Below, one piece after another: positions 6,784-16,100 of a DNA stretch of 25,761 bases. The translations under genes were made by a program, and so were the position numbers. The stretch comes from Trebonia sp. Its GTDB lineage: Bacteria > Actinomycetota > Actinomycetes > Streptosporangiales > Streptosporangiaceae. Every line of letters starts with the position of its first letter. Position 1 is the first letter of the stretch. A model generated the notes under the pieces. It ran no database searches. It was not told where the DNA came from and saw nothing but the letters and a program-made list of their open reading frames with translations. The stretch covers positions 1-25,761 of the forward strand of contig JASHPP010000452.1 in NCBI GenBank assembly GCA_030038035.1, written 5' to 3'.

Positions 6784-7979
6784 TGGAACCGGCAGCTGAT
6801 TCCGCCGGGGGGCAGATCCGGCCCCCCGCGGGCCGCCGCAGGCGGGCCCGCCGCCCGCGGCCGGCGGGGCCGTCCGACCAGGCCCTGTACTGGCTGGCCG
6901 GCTGGTACGCGGTCGCCCTGCGCCTGGGCGGCGCGGTCCTGTTCACCGCGGTAGCCGTGCTGGCCGCAACGGGGCAGATCTCCGGCTGGTGGCTGGGCAC
7001 GCTGCTGACCGCGCTCTGCCTGTGGTCGGCCTTCTTCACCTGGCGGATCCGGCGGTCCGGGTTGACGACGGCCGTGGTGCTGGCCGACGCCGCGGTCATC
7101 TCGGCGCTGGCGCTGGCGCAGCAGCACGTGGTCCCGGCCGTGCTGATCAAGGACAACACCACCTGGATGCTGCCGCTGGCCTGCACGTCGGTGTACATCC
7201 TGCAGATCGCGCTGCGGCCGTGGCTCGGGCTGCCCGCGGCCGGGATCGTGGTCATCGCTTACGGGCTCGGCGCAGGCAGCCCCGTCGACGCCTTTCTGCT
7301 CGTGGTGGAGACGCTCGTCGCCGCCGGGCTGCTGGCGGTGATCCGCGGCGGCGCCCGGCAGGCGGACGCGGTCGTCGCCGCCGGCCTGGAGACCGAGCGG
7401 CAGATCCATGCCGAGGAGGCGCGGCGCGCTGACGAGCGAGAACAGCACCGCCAGCTGCACGACACCGTCCTGTCGACCCTGACCATGGTCGCGGCCGGCG
7501 CGTTCGCGGAACCGTCCCCGGCGCTGACCGCGCAGGCGGCCAGGGACCTGCGCGTGCTGCAAGGACTCGCGGGCACCCCGGCCGCACCGGGCGGGCTGGC
7601 GTCGCTGACTGACCTGAGACCGAAGCTGGAGCGGGCCGCGGCCAGCACCGATGAGCTGGCCGTGCGGCTGAAGCTCGGCCCTGTCACGCTGCCGTCTCCG
7701 GTCGCCGACCAGCTCGCCGCCTGCGTCGGCGAGGCGCTGCGCAACGTCGAGCAGCACGCAGGAACCGCCCAGGCGGAAGTGACCGTCACCGGCGGCGCGG
7801 GCTGGGCGGTCGTCAAGATCACTGACCGCGGCCGCGGGTTCGACCCGGCCGCCACCCCGCCATCGCGCCGGGGCATCCGCGAGTCGATCACCGGGCGGAT
7901 GCTGGCCGCCGGCGGCCGGGCCGAGATCGCCAGCCGTCCCGGCGCGGGCACGACCGTCACCGTGAGCTGGCCGGCATGA
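6783..7979 (+). CDS. two-component sensor histidine kinase (NarL-partner type)
   Basis: A 398-residue membrane histidine kinase. After a basic, Arg/Pro-rich N-terminus (residues ~12-30) come about five or six hydrophobic segments (residues ~40-205) without a large extracellular sensor domain. The dimerisation helix carries the phosphoacceptor His226 in REQHRQLHDTVLSTL, typical of HisKA_3 kinases. The ATPase domain has an N box with Asn321 (CVGEALRNVEQHAG) and a G1 box DRGRGFDP with Asp348. The open frame extends upstream to 6534, but that part is antisense to the DUF8021 gene. The GTG at 6783 matches the family N-terminus and a leaderless promoter. The stop overlaps the next start (ATGA), so the three genes form one operon. 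The stimulus is unknown. Confidence 0.88.
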   Translation: MEPAADSAGGQIRPPAGRRRRARRPRPAGPSDQALYWLAGWYAVALRLGGAVLFTAVAVLAATGQISGWWLGTLLTALCLWSAFFTWRIRRSGLTTAVVLADAAVISALALAQQHVVPAVLIKDNTTWMLPLACTSVYILQIALRPWLGLPAAGIVVIAYGLGAGSPVDAFLLVVETLVAAGLLAVIRGGARQADAVVAAGLETERQIHAEEARRADEREQHRQLHDTVLSTLTMVAAGAFAEPSPALTAQAARDLRVLQGLAGTPAAPGGLASLTDLRPKLERAAASTDELAVRLKLGPVTLPSPVADQLAACVGEALRNVEQHAGTAQAEVTVTGGAGWAVVKITDRGRGFDPAATPPSRRGIRESITGRMLAAGGRAEIASRPGAGTTVTVSWPA

Positions 7980-9079
7980 CCGCCGTCCAGCCGACCGCGA
8001 CGATGTCCGGCCGCTATCAGCGGGCCTTCACCATCGCCGTGATCTTCCTGGTCGCGGGCTGGCATCTGGCCGGAGCGGGCGGGCAGCTGCTGCACAACCG
8101 GCCGGCCTACGGCTCATTCGCCTTCCAGTGCGCCATGTGGCTGGCCATGGCGCTGGCGATCACCGCCGGGTCGGTCCTGGTGCTGCGCGGAACGCCCGGC
8201 TGGCGCCCGGCCTGGGCGGTGGCCCTCATCGCGCTGGCCGCCAGCACGGCAGCGGCGGCGGCCAGCCCGGCCGGCCAGATGCTGGCGGTCAACTGGGCGT
8301 GGGGAAGCGCCGGCTGGACGGGCGTGCTCGTGCTGCTCCGCCGCCGGTTCGCCGAGCTTGCGCTGTTCCTCGCCGCCGAGGCCCTGGCCACCCTGGGCGT
8401 GCAGCTGTGGGACGGGCTGCACCGCACCGACCTGGCCGGGTTCCTCGCCGTGCTGGCCTGGTCGACCGGCGCCCAGGTGGCCGTCGCCGCCGGGGTCAGG
8501 GCGCTGAATGTCGCCGCCGGCCATGCCGCCGCGGCGGCGCAGAGTGAGCACGCCGCCCGCGAGCGGGCCGCCACCGCGGAGATCATCCGGGCCGCCCGGC
8601 ACGCCCGCTGGCTGGCGCTGCAGGAAAGCGCTGTCCCGCTGGTCGCCGAGTTGGCGGCGGGCACGGCCGACCCGGGGGACGCGCGGGTGCGCACCAGGTG
8701 CGCGGTCCAGGCGGCCCGGCTGCGCCGGCTGCTTGCCGAGGGCGACGAGGTACCGGGATCGCTCGTGCACGAACTGCACGCGAGTGCCGATGTAGCCGAG
8801 CGGCGCGGGATTGCCGTCCAGATCGAGACGGCCGGGCAGCTGCCGCAGGTACCCGGCCCGGCCCGGCGGGTGATCACCGACGCTGCCATCGCGATCCTGA
8901 CCGCCGCGCGCAGCCAGGCGCGGATCACCCTGGCGGCGGTGGCCGCCGGGGTCGCGGTCAGCTTCGTCGCCGACACCGGCGCCGCCGTCCCGCTGCCTGT
9001 GGCGGGCGAGGGGGTCGCGATCGAACAGCAGCAAGACGACGGCATGCTCTGGGCGGAGGCGCGATGGAACAACCGGTGA
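7976..9079 (+). CDS. membrane protein resembling a degenerate (pseudo) histidine kinase
   Basis: A 367-residue protein with about five hydrophobic segments (residues ~17-178), then a coiled region and a cytoplasmic part laid out like a HisKA_3 kinase. Where the active paralogue reads LHDTVL, this one reads LQESAV (residues 215-220), so the phosphoacceptor His is Gln216. The region corresponding to the N box (VITDAAIAILTAARSQARIT, ~299-318) lacks the Asn that binds Mg-ATP; a short V-A-D-T-G remains in place of the G1 box. It should not autophosphorylate. Its start overlaps the kinase stop (ATGA) and its end overlaps the response-regulator gene by 16 nt, so all three proteins are probably made together. 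I infer a sensory or allosteric partner of the kinase. It could also simply be a diverged membrane protein. Confidence 0.8.
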   Translation: MTAVQPTATMSGRYQRAFTIAVIFLVAGWHLAGAGGQLLHNRPAYGSFAFQCAMWLAMALAITAGSVLVLRGTPGWRPAWAVALIALAASTAAAAASPAGQMLAVNWAWGSAGWTGVLVLLRRRFAELALFLAAEALATLGVQLWDGLHRTDLAGFLAVLAWSTGAQVAVAAGVRALNVAAGHAAAAAQSEHAARERAATAEIIRAARHARWLALQESAVPLVAELAAGTADPGDARVRTRCAVQAARLRRLLAEGDEVPGSLVHELHASADVAERRGIAVQIETAGQLPQVPGPARRVITDAAIAILTAARSQARITLAAVAAGVAVSFVADTGAAVPLPVAGEGVAIEQQQDDGMLWAEARWNNR

Positions 9080-9777
9080 CGGTAGCGATCATCGAAGACC
9101 ACCCGGTCGTCACCGAGGGGGTGGCGTCCTGGATCAGGTCCGACCCCGGCCGGCGGGTACGGCTGGTGGAGACGGCCCGCGACCTGACCGGGCTCAGCGC
9201 CATGCCGCGGCCGCCGGTCGACGTGATCATCCTGGACCTGGAGCTGTCCGGCGAGCTGGTCACCGCGCAGATCCCCGGGCTGGTGGGAGCCGGATACCGG
9301 GTGGTGGCCTTCTCCGGGCACAGCGATCCGGCGATCGTGATGGAGACGCTGGACTACGGCGCGCACGCCTACGTATCCAAGGAGGAGGGCCGCGAGCATC
9401 TGGTCGAGGCCGTGCTGGCGGCCGCCGCCGACCGGCCCTACGTGACCCGGTCGCAGGCCAGGGCGATGCTCGCCGACCAGCGCCCGGCCCGGCCGGCGCT
9501 GTCACAGCAGGAGCGGCAGGCGCTGCTGCTGTGGTTCCAGGGCATGTCGAAAGCATCGGTCGGGCGGCGCATGTCGATCAGCGAGAACACGGTCCGGCAG
9601 TACATCAGCCGGGCGCGCGCCAAGTACGCGGCCACCGGGCGGAGCGCGGCGAGCAAGGACGCGCTGCTCGCCCGCGCGATCGAAGACGGCGTGATCAAGC
9701 CGGACGAGATCACGCCGTACCGGTCATTCGCCCGGGCCGCGGCCGACCGCCCCGGCTTGGGTCCCCCGGGCCGGTAA
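9064..9777 (+). CDS. NarL/FixJ-type response regulator
   Basis: A 237-residue two-component response regulator. The receiver domain (residues 5-~125) has the acidic pair Glu11/Asp12, phosphoacceptor Asp58 (VIILDLEL), Ser84 (AFSG) and Lys106 (YVSKEE). The C-terminal LuxR-type helix-turn-helix (LSQQERQALLLWFQGMSKAS, then VGRRMSISENTVRQYISRAR) is slightly unusual: the recognition helix is followed by KYAATGRSAASKDALLARAI, a variant seen in actinobacterial regulators. The ATG lies within the end of the preceding gene (overlap 9064-9079). Translation could instead begin at GTG 9076. The last seven codons and the TAA stop are inside a perfect inverted repeat. The target genes are not evident. Confidence 0.9.
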   Translation: MEQPVTVAIIEDHPVVTEGVASWIRSDPGRRVRLVETARDLTGLSAMPRPPVDVIILDLELSGELVTAQIPGLVGAGYRVVAFSGHSDPAIVMETLDYGAHAYVSKEEGREHLVEAVLAAAADRPYVTRSQARAMLADQRPARPALSQQERQALLLWFQGMSKASVGRRMSISENTVRQYISRARAKYAATGRSAASKDALLARAIEDGVIKPDEITPYRSFARAAADRPGLGPPGR

Positions 9778-9796
9778 CCGGCCCGGGGGACCCAAG
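9756..9796. terminator. perfect 20+1+20 nt inverted repeat spanning the response-regulator stop codon
   Basis: The 20 nt at 9756-9775 and at 9777-9796 are exact reverse complements separated by one A (9776). The TAA stop (9775-9777) lies at the centre. The stem is extremely GC-rich and has no flanking U tract, as is common for actinomycete terminators. Because the next gene converges on it from the right (stop at 9868), it can work in both directions. Confidence 0.75.
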
Positions 9797-9867
9797 CCCC
9801 CCCCGGAGGCCCCCCCAGGGCGAATCGGCCGCAGGCCGGCGCCGTGATGCATGCCGGCGCCGCGGCG

Positions 9868-12813
9868 TCAACAGATCGCGGGCTGGCGCACAGCTAGCAT
9901 TCCCGATCGAGGCGACACTGTCATGACGCCCGATCGGGTGACACGAGGGCGGGCTGGCTGGGCTAAGCGCTTTCCCTCAGTTCCCGCGATCCCGTCCAGC
10001 AGCGCGGAAATTGCGAGTGCTTCTGCCACGCCCATCCGCGCGAAGATCGAGTGCGCTTCCGTCAGCATGGCTAGCGCGTCGGCCCCGCGCCCGGCAGCCA
10101 GCGCGCAGCGGCCCAGGCCCGCGAGCGCACGAGCCTCGTCCAGCTGGCTTTCCACCTCGCGGGCACTGTTCAGGGCCCGCCGGTGGCATGCCTCGGCCCG
10201 GTCCAGGTCGCCGCGAACCCGGTGCAGCGTCCCCAGCTCGTCGAGTGCCTCGGCCACGTCTGCGAGTTCCTCGACGATGCCCAGACCCAGCTCAAGCAGC
10301 TCCTGAGCGCGGATGAAATCTCCGGCCAGCCGGCGCAGTGCGCCAAGCTCGCATAGCGACATGGCCTGACCTGCGAGGTCGCCGAGCTCCTTGTAGATGT
10401 CCAGTGCTTCTTGCTGGACCTGGGCCGCGCCCGGGTGGTCGCCCACCATCCGGCGGACGACCCCCAGCTCGGACATCGTGTTGGCCTGGCCCAGCCGGCT
10501 GCCGATTTCCCGGTACATGTCAAGCGCCTGTTCCTGCTCCCGGGCGGCGCGCTCGTAGTGTCCAATCTCCCGGTGAAGCGTCCCCAGATAGCACAGGGCG
10601 TTGGCCTGGCCTTGCTTGTTGCCGAGCTCACGCTGGATATCCAGGGCCTGCTCCTGGGCCTGGGCCGCGCCCGGGTAGTCGCCGATCCGCCGGCGGATCG
10701 TGCCCAGGTAGGTCAACGTGGTGGCCTGGCCCTGCTTGTTGTCCAGGTCGCGGTAGATGCCCAGTGCCTCCTCAAGCGCCTTGGCCGCACCGCGCTGGTC
10801 GTGGGTGAGCCGTCGCACGACCCCCAGGTGATTGAGGGTGTCGGCCTGCCCCTCGCGATCGCCCAGCGTGCGGTAGAGGACCAGTGCCGCGTCAAGGGCG
10901 CCGGCGGCCCGCCCGTAGTCATCGGCCAGGGTCCACACGGTTCCCAGGTGGCTGAGGCAGTTGGCTTGGCCCTGGCTGCTGCCGAGGTCGCGGTAGACAG
11001 TCAGTGCCTCTTCCTGGGCGAGTGCGGCACCCGCGTAGTCTCCGTTCAGCCGGCGCACGATTCCCAGGTCGTCGAGGGCGTTGGCCATCCCCAGCCGGTC
11101 GCCGATCTGCCTGGCGGCCGCCACGGCGGTCGCGTGGCGGGTGATCGCGTCGGTCCACGGTCCGTCTTGCCGCAGCACGGCGGCAGTACCAGCGGTGAGG
11201 GCAACCACCCTGGCATGCTGACCGGTGCGGGTGACGTGGTCCAGGCAGGCGAGCACGTTGGCGTGCTCGGCCCGTGCCCACCACAGTGCGGCCGCGCGGT
11301 CGGGCACGGCGGGAACCGCGTCTGGCGGCGCGGCGGGGCGCGCAGCCGGGCTTGGCTGAGGCCGGGCCTGACGGGTGAGGATTGCCTCGGTGACGGCTGT
11401 GGTGTGCTCGTAGTAGTCGAGCAGCCGGTCCAGTCCGCTGGCGCGCTCGGTCTCGGGATCGGCGGCGGCCCGGTCCAGCGCGTAGCGGCGGATCAGGTCG
11501 TGGATCACGTAGCGGCGATGACCTGTCTCGGTCAGCAGGGCCTCCTGGTGGAGGGCGTCGAGACATGCCGTGGCCTCGCCGAGCGGGATGCCGCCCAGTG
11601 CGGCAGCGGTGTAGGGATCGATCGTGCTGCCCGGGTGCAGGCCGAGGTAGCGGAAGAGCCGCTGTTGACCGGTGCTGAGGTACCGGTAGGACACCTCGAA
11701 CGCGATGGCCACGGTGTCCTTCTCCGCCGCGAGGGTGAGCACGCTCGTCCTGGTCTCGCGGATGAGGTCGGCGAGTTCCCACGAGGGATGCCTGGCGTAG
11801 ACCCGGGCGAGCAGTGCCACCGCCAGCGGCAGGTAACCGGCCAGCGTGACCAGTTCCGCGACCGCATCGGGCGGCCCCGGCGGCCCAGACAGCCCGGGCG
11901 GGGCGGGCGGAGCGGACGGGCCGGCCTCGGCACGCGGGGCGAGCCGGGTGAACATGTCCGCCGCCGCGTCCGGGGACAGCACCCCCACCGGGACCCTGGT
12001 GACCGCTCCGGGCAGATCCGCCAGGTGCCGCCGGCTGGTGACCAGCACGAGGCAGCCCTCGGCGGCGGGCAGCAAGGGGATGACCTGGCCGCTGCTTGCC
12101 GCGTTGTCCAGTACCAGCAGGGCCCGCTGGCCCGCCATCCGGTCTCGCCATAGCGCGACCCTGCCCTCCAGGTCGGTGGGTATGGACCGCGCGGCGACAC
12201 CGACAGCCGACAAGAGCAGCGCCAGCGCGGCCTCCGGCGGCACAGGGTCTTGTCCGGGAGTGTGAGCGTGCAGGTTCATGAAAAGCTGCCAGTCGGGGAA
12301 CTGGCCGCGCAGCAGGTGGGCGGTGTGCACGGCGAGCGCGGTCTTGCCCACTCCGGGCATGCCGTCGATCGCGCACACCGTGACCGCGCTGGTGGTCCCG
12401 GCGGCCTCGGCCACCGCGGCCTTGATGCGGTTCATCTCCGCATCCCGGCCGGTGAACACCGCGGTATCCGGCGGCAGCGAGTACCGGACCGCCAGTGCGG
12501 ACACCGGCACAGGGCCGGTGAAGCCGGCGACGTCGCGAGGCGGGGTGTGCACCGTCGTCGTCCCGTTGCCGGCCGCGGGCGCGTGCTCCGAGGTGTGCCC
12601 GGTGGCGGCCGCCTCCATGAACTCATCGCGGTCAGCACCCGCCAGGCCCAGCGCGTCCGCCAGCAGATGCGCCGTTTCCGCCCGGGCGGTCAGGTAAATG
12701 CCGCGCTCTAGGTTGCTGACGGTCTGCTCACTGATGTTGGCCCGGCGGGCGAGCCGGGCCTGTGAAAGCCCGCGGTCCTGGCGGTGACGCCTGAGCAATT
12801 GACCGAGCAGCAT
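9868..12813 (-). CDS. XRE-NB-ARC-TPR (STAND) regulator
   Basis: A 981-residue signal-transducing NTPase. Residues ~2-58 are an XRE helix-turn-helix (LRRHRQDRGLSQARLARRAN, then ISEQTVSNLERG). An NB-ARC module follows at ~105-430, with Walker A GMPGVGKT (~151-158), Walker B LLVLD (~232-236), VTSRR (~258-262) and the GYLPLAVAL motif (~326-334). Pro-rich linkers lie at ~298-316 and ~486-502. From ~572 to ~930 there are about nine TPR units of 40 residues, most beginning with G-Q-A-x3-L-x2-L-G. By analogy with AfsR-like and plant-type STAND proteins, TPR ligand sensing should release ATP-driven oligomerisation. An upstream GTG (12822) would overlap the Shine-Dalgarno GAGGGG, so I chose the ATG at 12813. 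It is divergent from the giant membrane-protein gene. It may be a transcription factor or a conflict-system sensor; no separate toxic effector domain is seen. Confidence 0.9.
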   Translation of the reverse strand: MLLGQLLRRHRQDRGLSQARLARRANISEQTVSNLERGIYLTARAETAHLLADALGLAGADRDEFMEAAATGHTSEHAPAAGNGTTTVHTPPRDVAGFTGPVPVSALAVRYSLPPDTAVFTGRDAEMNRIKAAVAEAAGTTSAVTVCAIDGMPGVGKTALAVHTAHLLRGQFPDWQLFMNLHAHTPGQDPVPPEAALALLLSAVGVAARSIPTDLEGRVALWRDRMAGQRALLVLDNAASSGQVIPLLPAAEGCLVLVTSRRHLADLPGAVTRVPVGVLSPDAAADMFTRLAPRAEAGPSAPPAPPGLSGPPGPPDAVAELVTLAGYLPLAVALLARVYARHPSWELADLIRETRTSVLTLAAEKDTVAIAFEVSYRYLSTGQQRLFRYLGLHPGSTIDPYTAAALGGIPLGEATACLDALHQEALLTETGHRRYVIHDLIRRYALDRAAADPETERASGLDRLLDYYEHTTAVTEAILTRQARPQPSPAARPAAPPDAVPAVPDRAAALWWARAEHANVLACLDHVTRTGQHARVVALTAGTAAVLRQDGPWTDAITRHATAVAAARQIGDRLGMANALDDLGIVRRLNGDYAGAALAQEEALTVYRDLGSSQGQANCLSHLGTVWTLADDYGRAAGALDAALVLYRTLGDREGQADTLNHLGVVRRLTHDQRGAAKALEEALGIYRDLDNKQGQATTLTYLGTIRRRIGDYPGAAQAQEQALDIQRELGNKQGQANALCYLGTLHREIGHYERAAREQEQALDMYREIGSRLGQANTMSELGVVRRMVGDHPGAAQVQQEALDIYKELGDLAGQAMSLCELGALRRLAGDFIRAQELLELGLGIVEELADVAEALDELGTLHRVRGDLDRAEACHRRALNSAREVESQLDEARALAGLGRCALAAGRGADALAMLTEAHSIFARMGVAEALAISALLDGIAGTEGKRLAQPARPRVTRSGVMTVSPRSGMLAVRQPAIC
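10150..11100 (-). repeat. about eight tandem 120-nt TPR-coding units
   Basis: The 3' third of the STAND gene is built from 120-nt (40-codon) units. The central six encode closely similar 40-residue peptides with identical G-Q-A and A-A-x-x-x-E-A-L cores and varied surface residues. The DNA similarity is visible by eye, for example ggccgcgcccgggta/tggtcg recurring at 10423-10441 and 10663-10681. The outer units are more diverged. Confidence 0.8.
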
Positions 12814-13154
12814 CGCGTTCACCCCTCGGACCTGGTCATGACGCGCCCATCAGCGCGGCGCTGCCCTGCGGTTACCTGCGGGAAGCTATGGGATCCTTCT
12901 GTGGCGCGATAACCCCACGCCCGCCGAGACTGAATAAGGGGCATTCGGTCAAACGGGGCAGGATGCGACCACTTCAGGTATCAAGAATAGGGCAGCCAGG
13001 CTGCTGGCTTGATCCGGCCGGGGCATTACCGGTACCGGTGCTCGTGGCGCGGAGGGGGCGCCGCGATAACCATCTCGGCTCCGGCCGGCCGCACCGTCGC
13101 CGGGACGCGGCGCCTGCCGGTACTCGCGATTTGAGATCAGCAGCCTGGGTGCCG
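12814..13154. other. divergent intergenic region between STAND and giant membrane-protein genes
   Basis: About 340 nt with mixed base composition and no convincing gene. It includes the STAND Shine-Dalgarno (GAGGGG on the minus strand), a lower-GC patch at ~12900-13010, and a 12-nt palindrome ACCGGTACCGGT at 13028-13039 that could be an operator. I cannot assign promoters with confidence. Confidence 0.5.
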
Positions 13155-16100
13155 ATGGGACAGGTATTGCGCGCTGTTAGTGGGACGCGGGCGTATCAGG
13201 ACGCCGGAACGCTGCAGGATATCGCGCTGCGGCTGGAATACATGGTGAGCCAGATCACCCCGGAGGAATTCGGCTGGCAGGACGCGAACTACGATCGTGA
13301 TTCAGCGCTCGGCCGCGAACTGCTGTTCCTGATCGCGGATAACCAGTGGGTGCGTGCCACTTCGGAAACTATCGATATCACGCGGTCCGACGCCGTCGAT
13401 ACGACGATAAGGATCGACGTCGACCTTGATCGTATTACCCATGAGGCCTTCCGTGGCCGGGTCGGGCAGCTTTGGCTCCCTGTCCTGGTATTGCCCCCGC
13501 TGCACCGGCGGCTCCCGGAACCAGATCCGTTCTCCACGCTGACGGTGACCGACGCCAGCGGGAGCCCGCTTGTGACCCTTCCCGGCGCGGACGTACGGCA
13601 CCGCGTGGCCGCTGCCCTGACCGAGATCATCCTCAACGTCCAGGCTTGGCTGCCCGATGCGGGTGACCGGGGTTTCAGCGCTACCCGCGATCACCGGCTG
13701 CTGCTGTCCGCCGCCATCTACCGTCTGCTGCGCAGCGAGCATGTGCCGACCAACGTCCTGGAACGCAAGGTGCCTCCGCGGCAGGCCGCCGAGGGGCACT
13801 TGCCGAGAATCGGACGTGTGCGCCGCGAGCTGGGCGAACTGCTCGCGGACTATTCGAGTCTGCTGGCCAGGCCGGCAACCCAGAACGGCGACTCGGCCGC
13901 CAGGGACGCGGCCTCCGCGCGGCGCCTCACCGAGCGGGCGGTCATGGTGCTGCGCGCGTTCGCCGAAGCCGCGATCGTCGTCGTGCTAGCCGACCGCACG
14001 CACACGCCGACCGTGCTGACGGTGACGGTCCCCGGCCGGGCGCTGCACCAGGCACCGGAAAGAGCGGCCGAGCTGGCCGGGCCGGTCACGGCCAGTGCCC
14101 GAAGGTGGGCCGGGCCTGGCCTGAGGCGCTGGCTGCACCCCACTAACTGGGTGCTGCCCCGGGCGAGCTTGCAGATTGACCTGCTCTTGCCGTCAGCGGA
14201 TGCTGACCGCCTGGTTCAGGTGAACCTGCCCGAGGGGGTATCACCCGATCCGTCCCGGCCGGTGAACACCCGGGCCGAGCTTGAGGTCAGGACTGAGCAG
14301 CCGCGCCCGATACGCCAGCTCAGCGACCTGGTCGCGCAGCTGGCCGGGGCCGGCCAGGACTGGCCGACGCCGCTCAGCCAGAGCCTTGCCGACCTGGCCG
14401 GGGCCAAGGCGGCCGCGGTGCGGGAGTCGCTGCGGGACCACCGCGTCGGGGTGGCCCATGGCATGCCCGCGATCACCAGGAAAGAGTCCACCACCCGCAC
14501 CAGGGAATTCCGCCAGCGCCTGGACAGGCTGGGCCTGGTGCTTGGTGACGTCTCGGCCGCGGGGCTGACCCCCGCGGCACGCCGCGAGCTCGGGGACGCC
14601 TGGGGAAGCCAGGACAGCCAGGGGCCTGGCGGCTGGCTTGAGGTACCCATGCAGCGGAGAACGGCAACCGAGACCGTCAACCCGGACATCGTGGTGGCGC
14701 GGTCCCGCATGATCGAGGACGCCACCCAGCGGGCGACGCCAACAGAAGCCAGGATGCAGGTCCACATCGCCGTCACAGACTCGGAGTATTTCTCGACTTC
14801 TCAGTTCTCCGGCTGGATGAGCGTCCTGCTGATGACGGTCGTACTCGCCTTCTTCATCGCCGCGCGAGCCTTGGCGCAGGACGTGGGCGGCACTCAGGTC
14901 AGCGCCGAGGTCCTGGCCTTCGTGCTGACCCTCTTCTCGGCCATCCAGGTCGGCCGGATCGAACGACCGGACCGGTCCACCGTGCGGGGCATGCTGGCAC
15001 CGGCCGGCAACCCGCTGATCATCGCCTCGATCCTGCCGACGGTGATCCTGGCCGTCGCGCTCGCCTTCTCCCGTGACGCGGACTGGGGCATCACATGGAC
15101 TGGCACCTGCATCGGCGCGCAGCTGGTGCTGCTGCGACTGTGGCTGTTGATGCGGCGGCGGGCCCTTGCCCGCGGACGCCAGCAGACCGCGGACCGCGAA
15201 CTGCCCGGCGGGCTGACCCTGTATACGGACACCCCTGACTACGCGCACACCGACGTTCTGCGCAGCGGCTGGTGGCGCAACACCACAGCGGACGCGCTGA
15301 TGGTCGGCCGGCAAGCCTACGGCTACGTCGTGTGGCAGCACGCAGCCCCGCAGACCCTGCGCTCCCTGCTCCAGGGCGGCCGGCCAGTCACACCTGCGAA
15401 CGAGCAGGCATCCTGGATGCCTGACTGGGTGCGCAACGGCCGGGCACTGCTGCGGGACAGGTTGCAGGGCGCCAGGCAGGCCGCCGACGGCAGCTCGGGC
15501 GCTTACCCAGACGACGACTCAGCGGCCGGCAATTCAGTCGCGGGAACCTCTCCCCTTGAGCACCCTGCCAACGTCCTGGCCCTGCAGCGCTCCAGTACTG
15601 GCGGGCAGTCCCTCACGTTCGCTGTCTTCCGGGATGAGCCCAAAGCAGACTGGCAGCCTGCTGAGGTGATAAAGGTCGCTCTTGACCCTGGCCGGCTGGC
15701 TCCGGCGGACGATGTCTCCGGCGTGATCGGCGTATACATCGGCCTTGGCCGGGGACAAGGGCTGCTCCCGGTCAGTGCCCACCCGGTCACCATGATGCTG
15801 CGGGCAGCCGCGCGCAGGCGGGTTACCGTGCTGGAAGTCCAGCTGCCGCTGCCCGCGCCAGAGGCCGCCTACACCGACCTGCAGTGGGCCCGGGTGCAGC
15901 TAGGCCTGCAAGATGGTGACATCAAGCGGCTGACACCCCTGCTGAACGACATCCACGATCTCGCCGCACCGGCCAGCGGCCGGCCGCACGCCGGGCACCA
16001 CTACCCGGCCGCTAACGGCACGCCGCCCCCCGCGCTGGTGATCGGCGTGCAAACCGTCGCGGAGGGCATCCCCAGGATCCTCAACCCCCGGCCCGCGGTA

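Noticed and set aside
6587..7255. Upstream extension of the DUF8021-like frame to 520 codons
   Set aside because: It lies upstream of a consensus promoter and a good Shine-Dalgarno at 6586, and is antisense to the kinase membrane region.
10411..12153. 580-codon plus-strand open frame opposite the STAND gene
   Set aside because: It is a mirror frame of a gene with clear HTH, NB-ARC and TPR motifs. Its translation is low-complexity and has no recognisable domain.
13028..13039. ACCGGTACCGGT palindrome as a defined operator
   Set aside because: A single copy, not placed relative to a recognisable promoter; noted in the intergenic entry only.
12888..13154. N-terminal extension of the giant membrane protein to 1,356 residues
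   Set aside because: Third-position GC is poor and the peptide is Arg/Gly/Pro-rich with no pattern; more likely intergenic.
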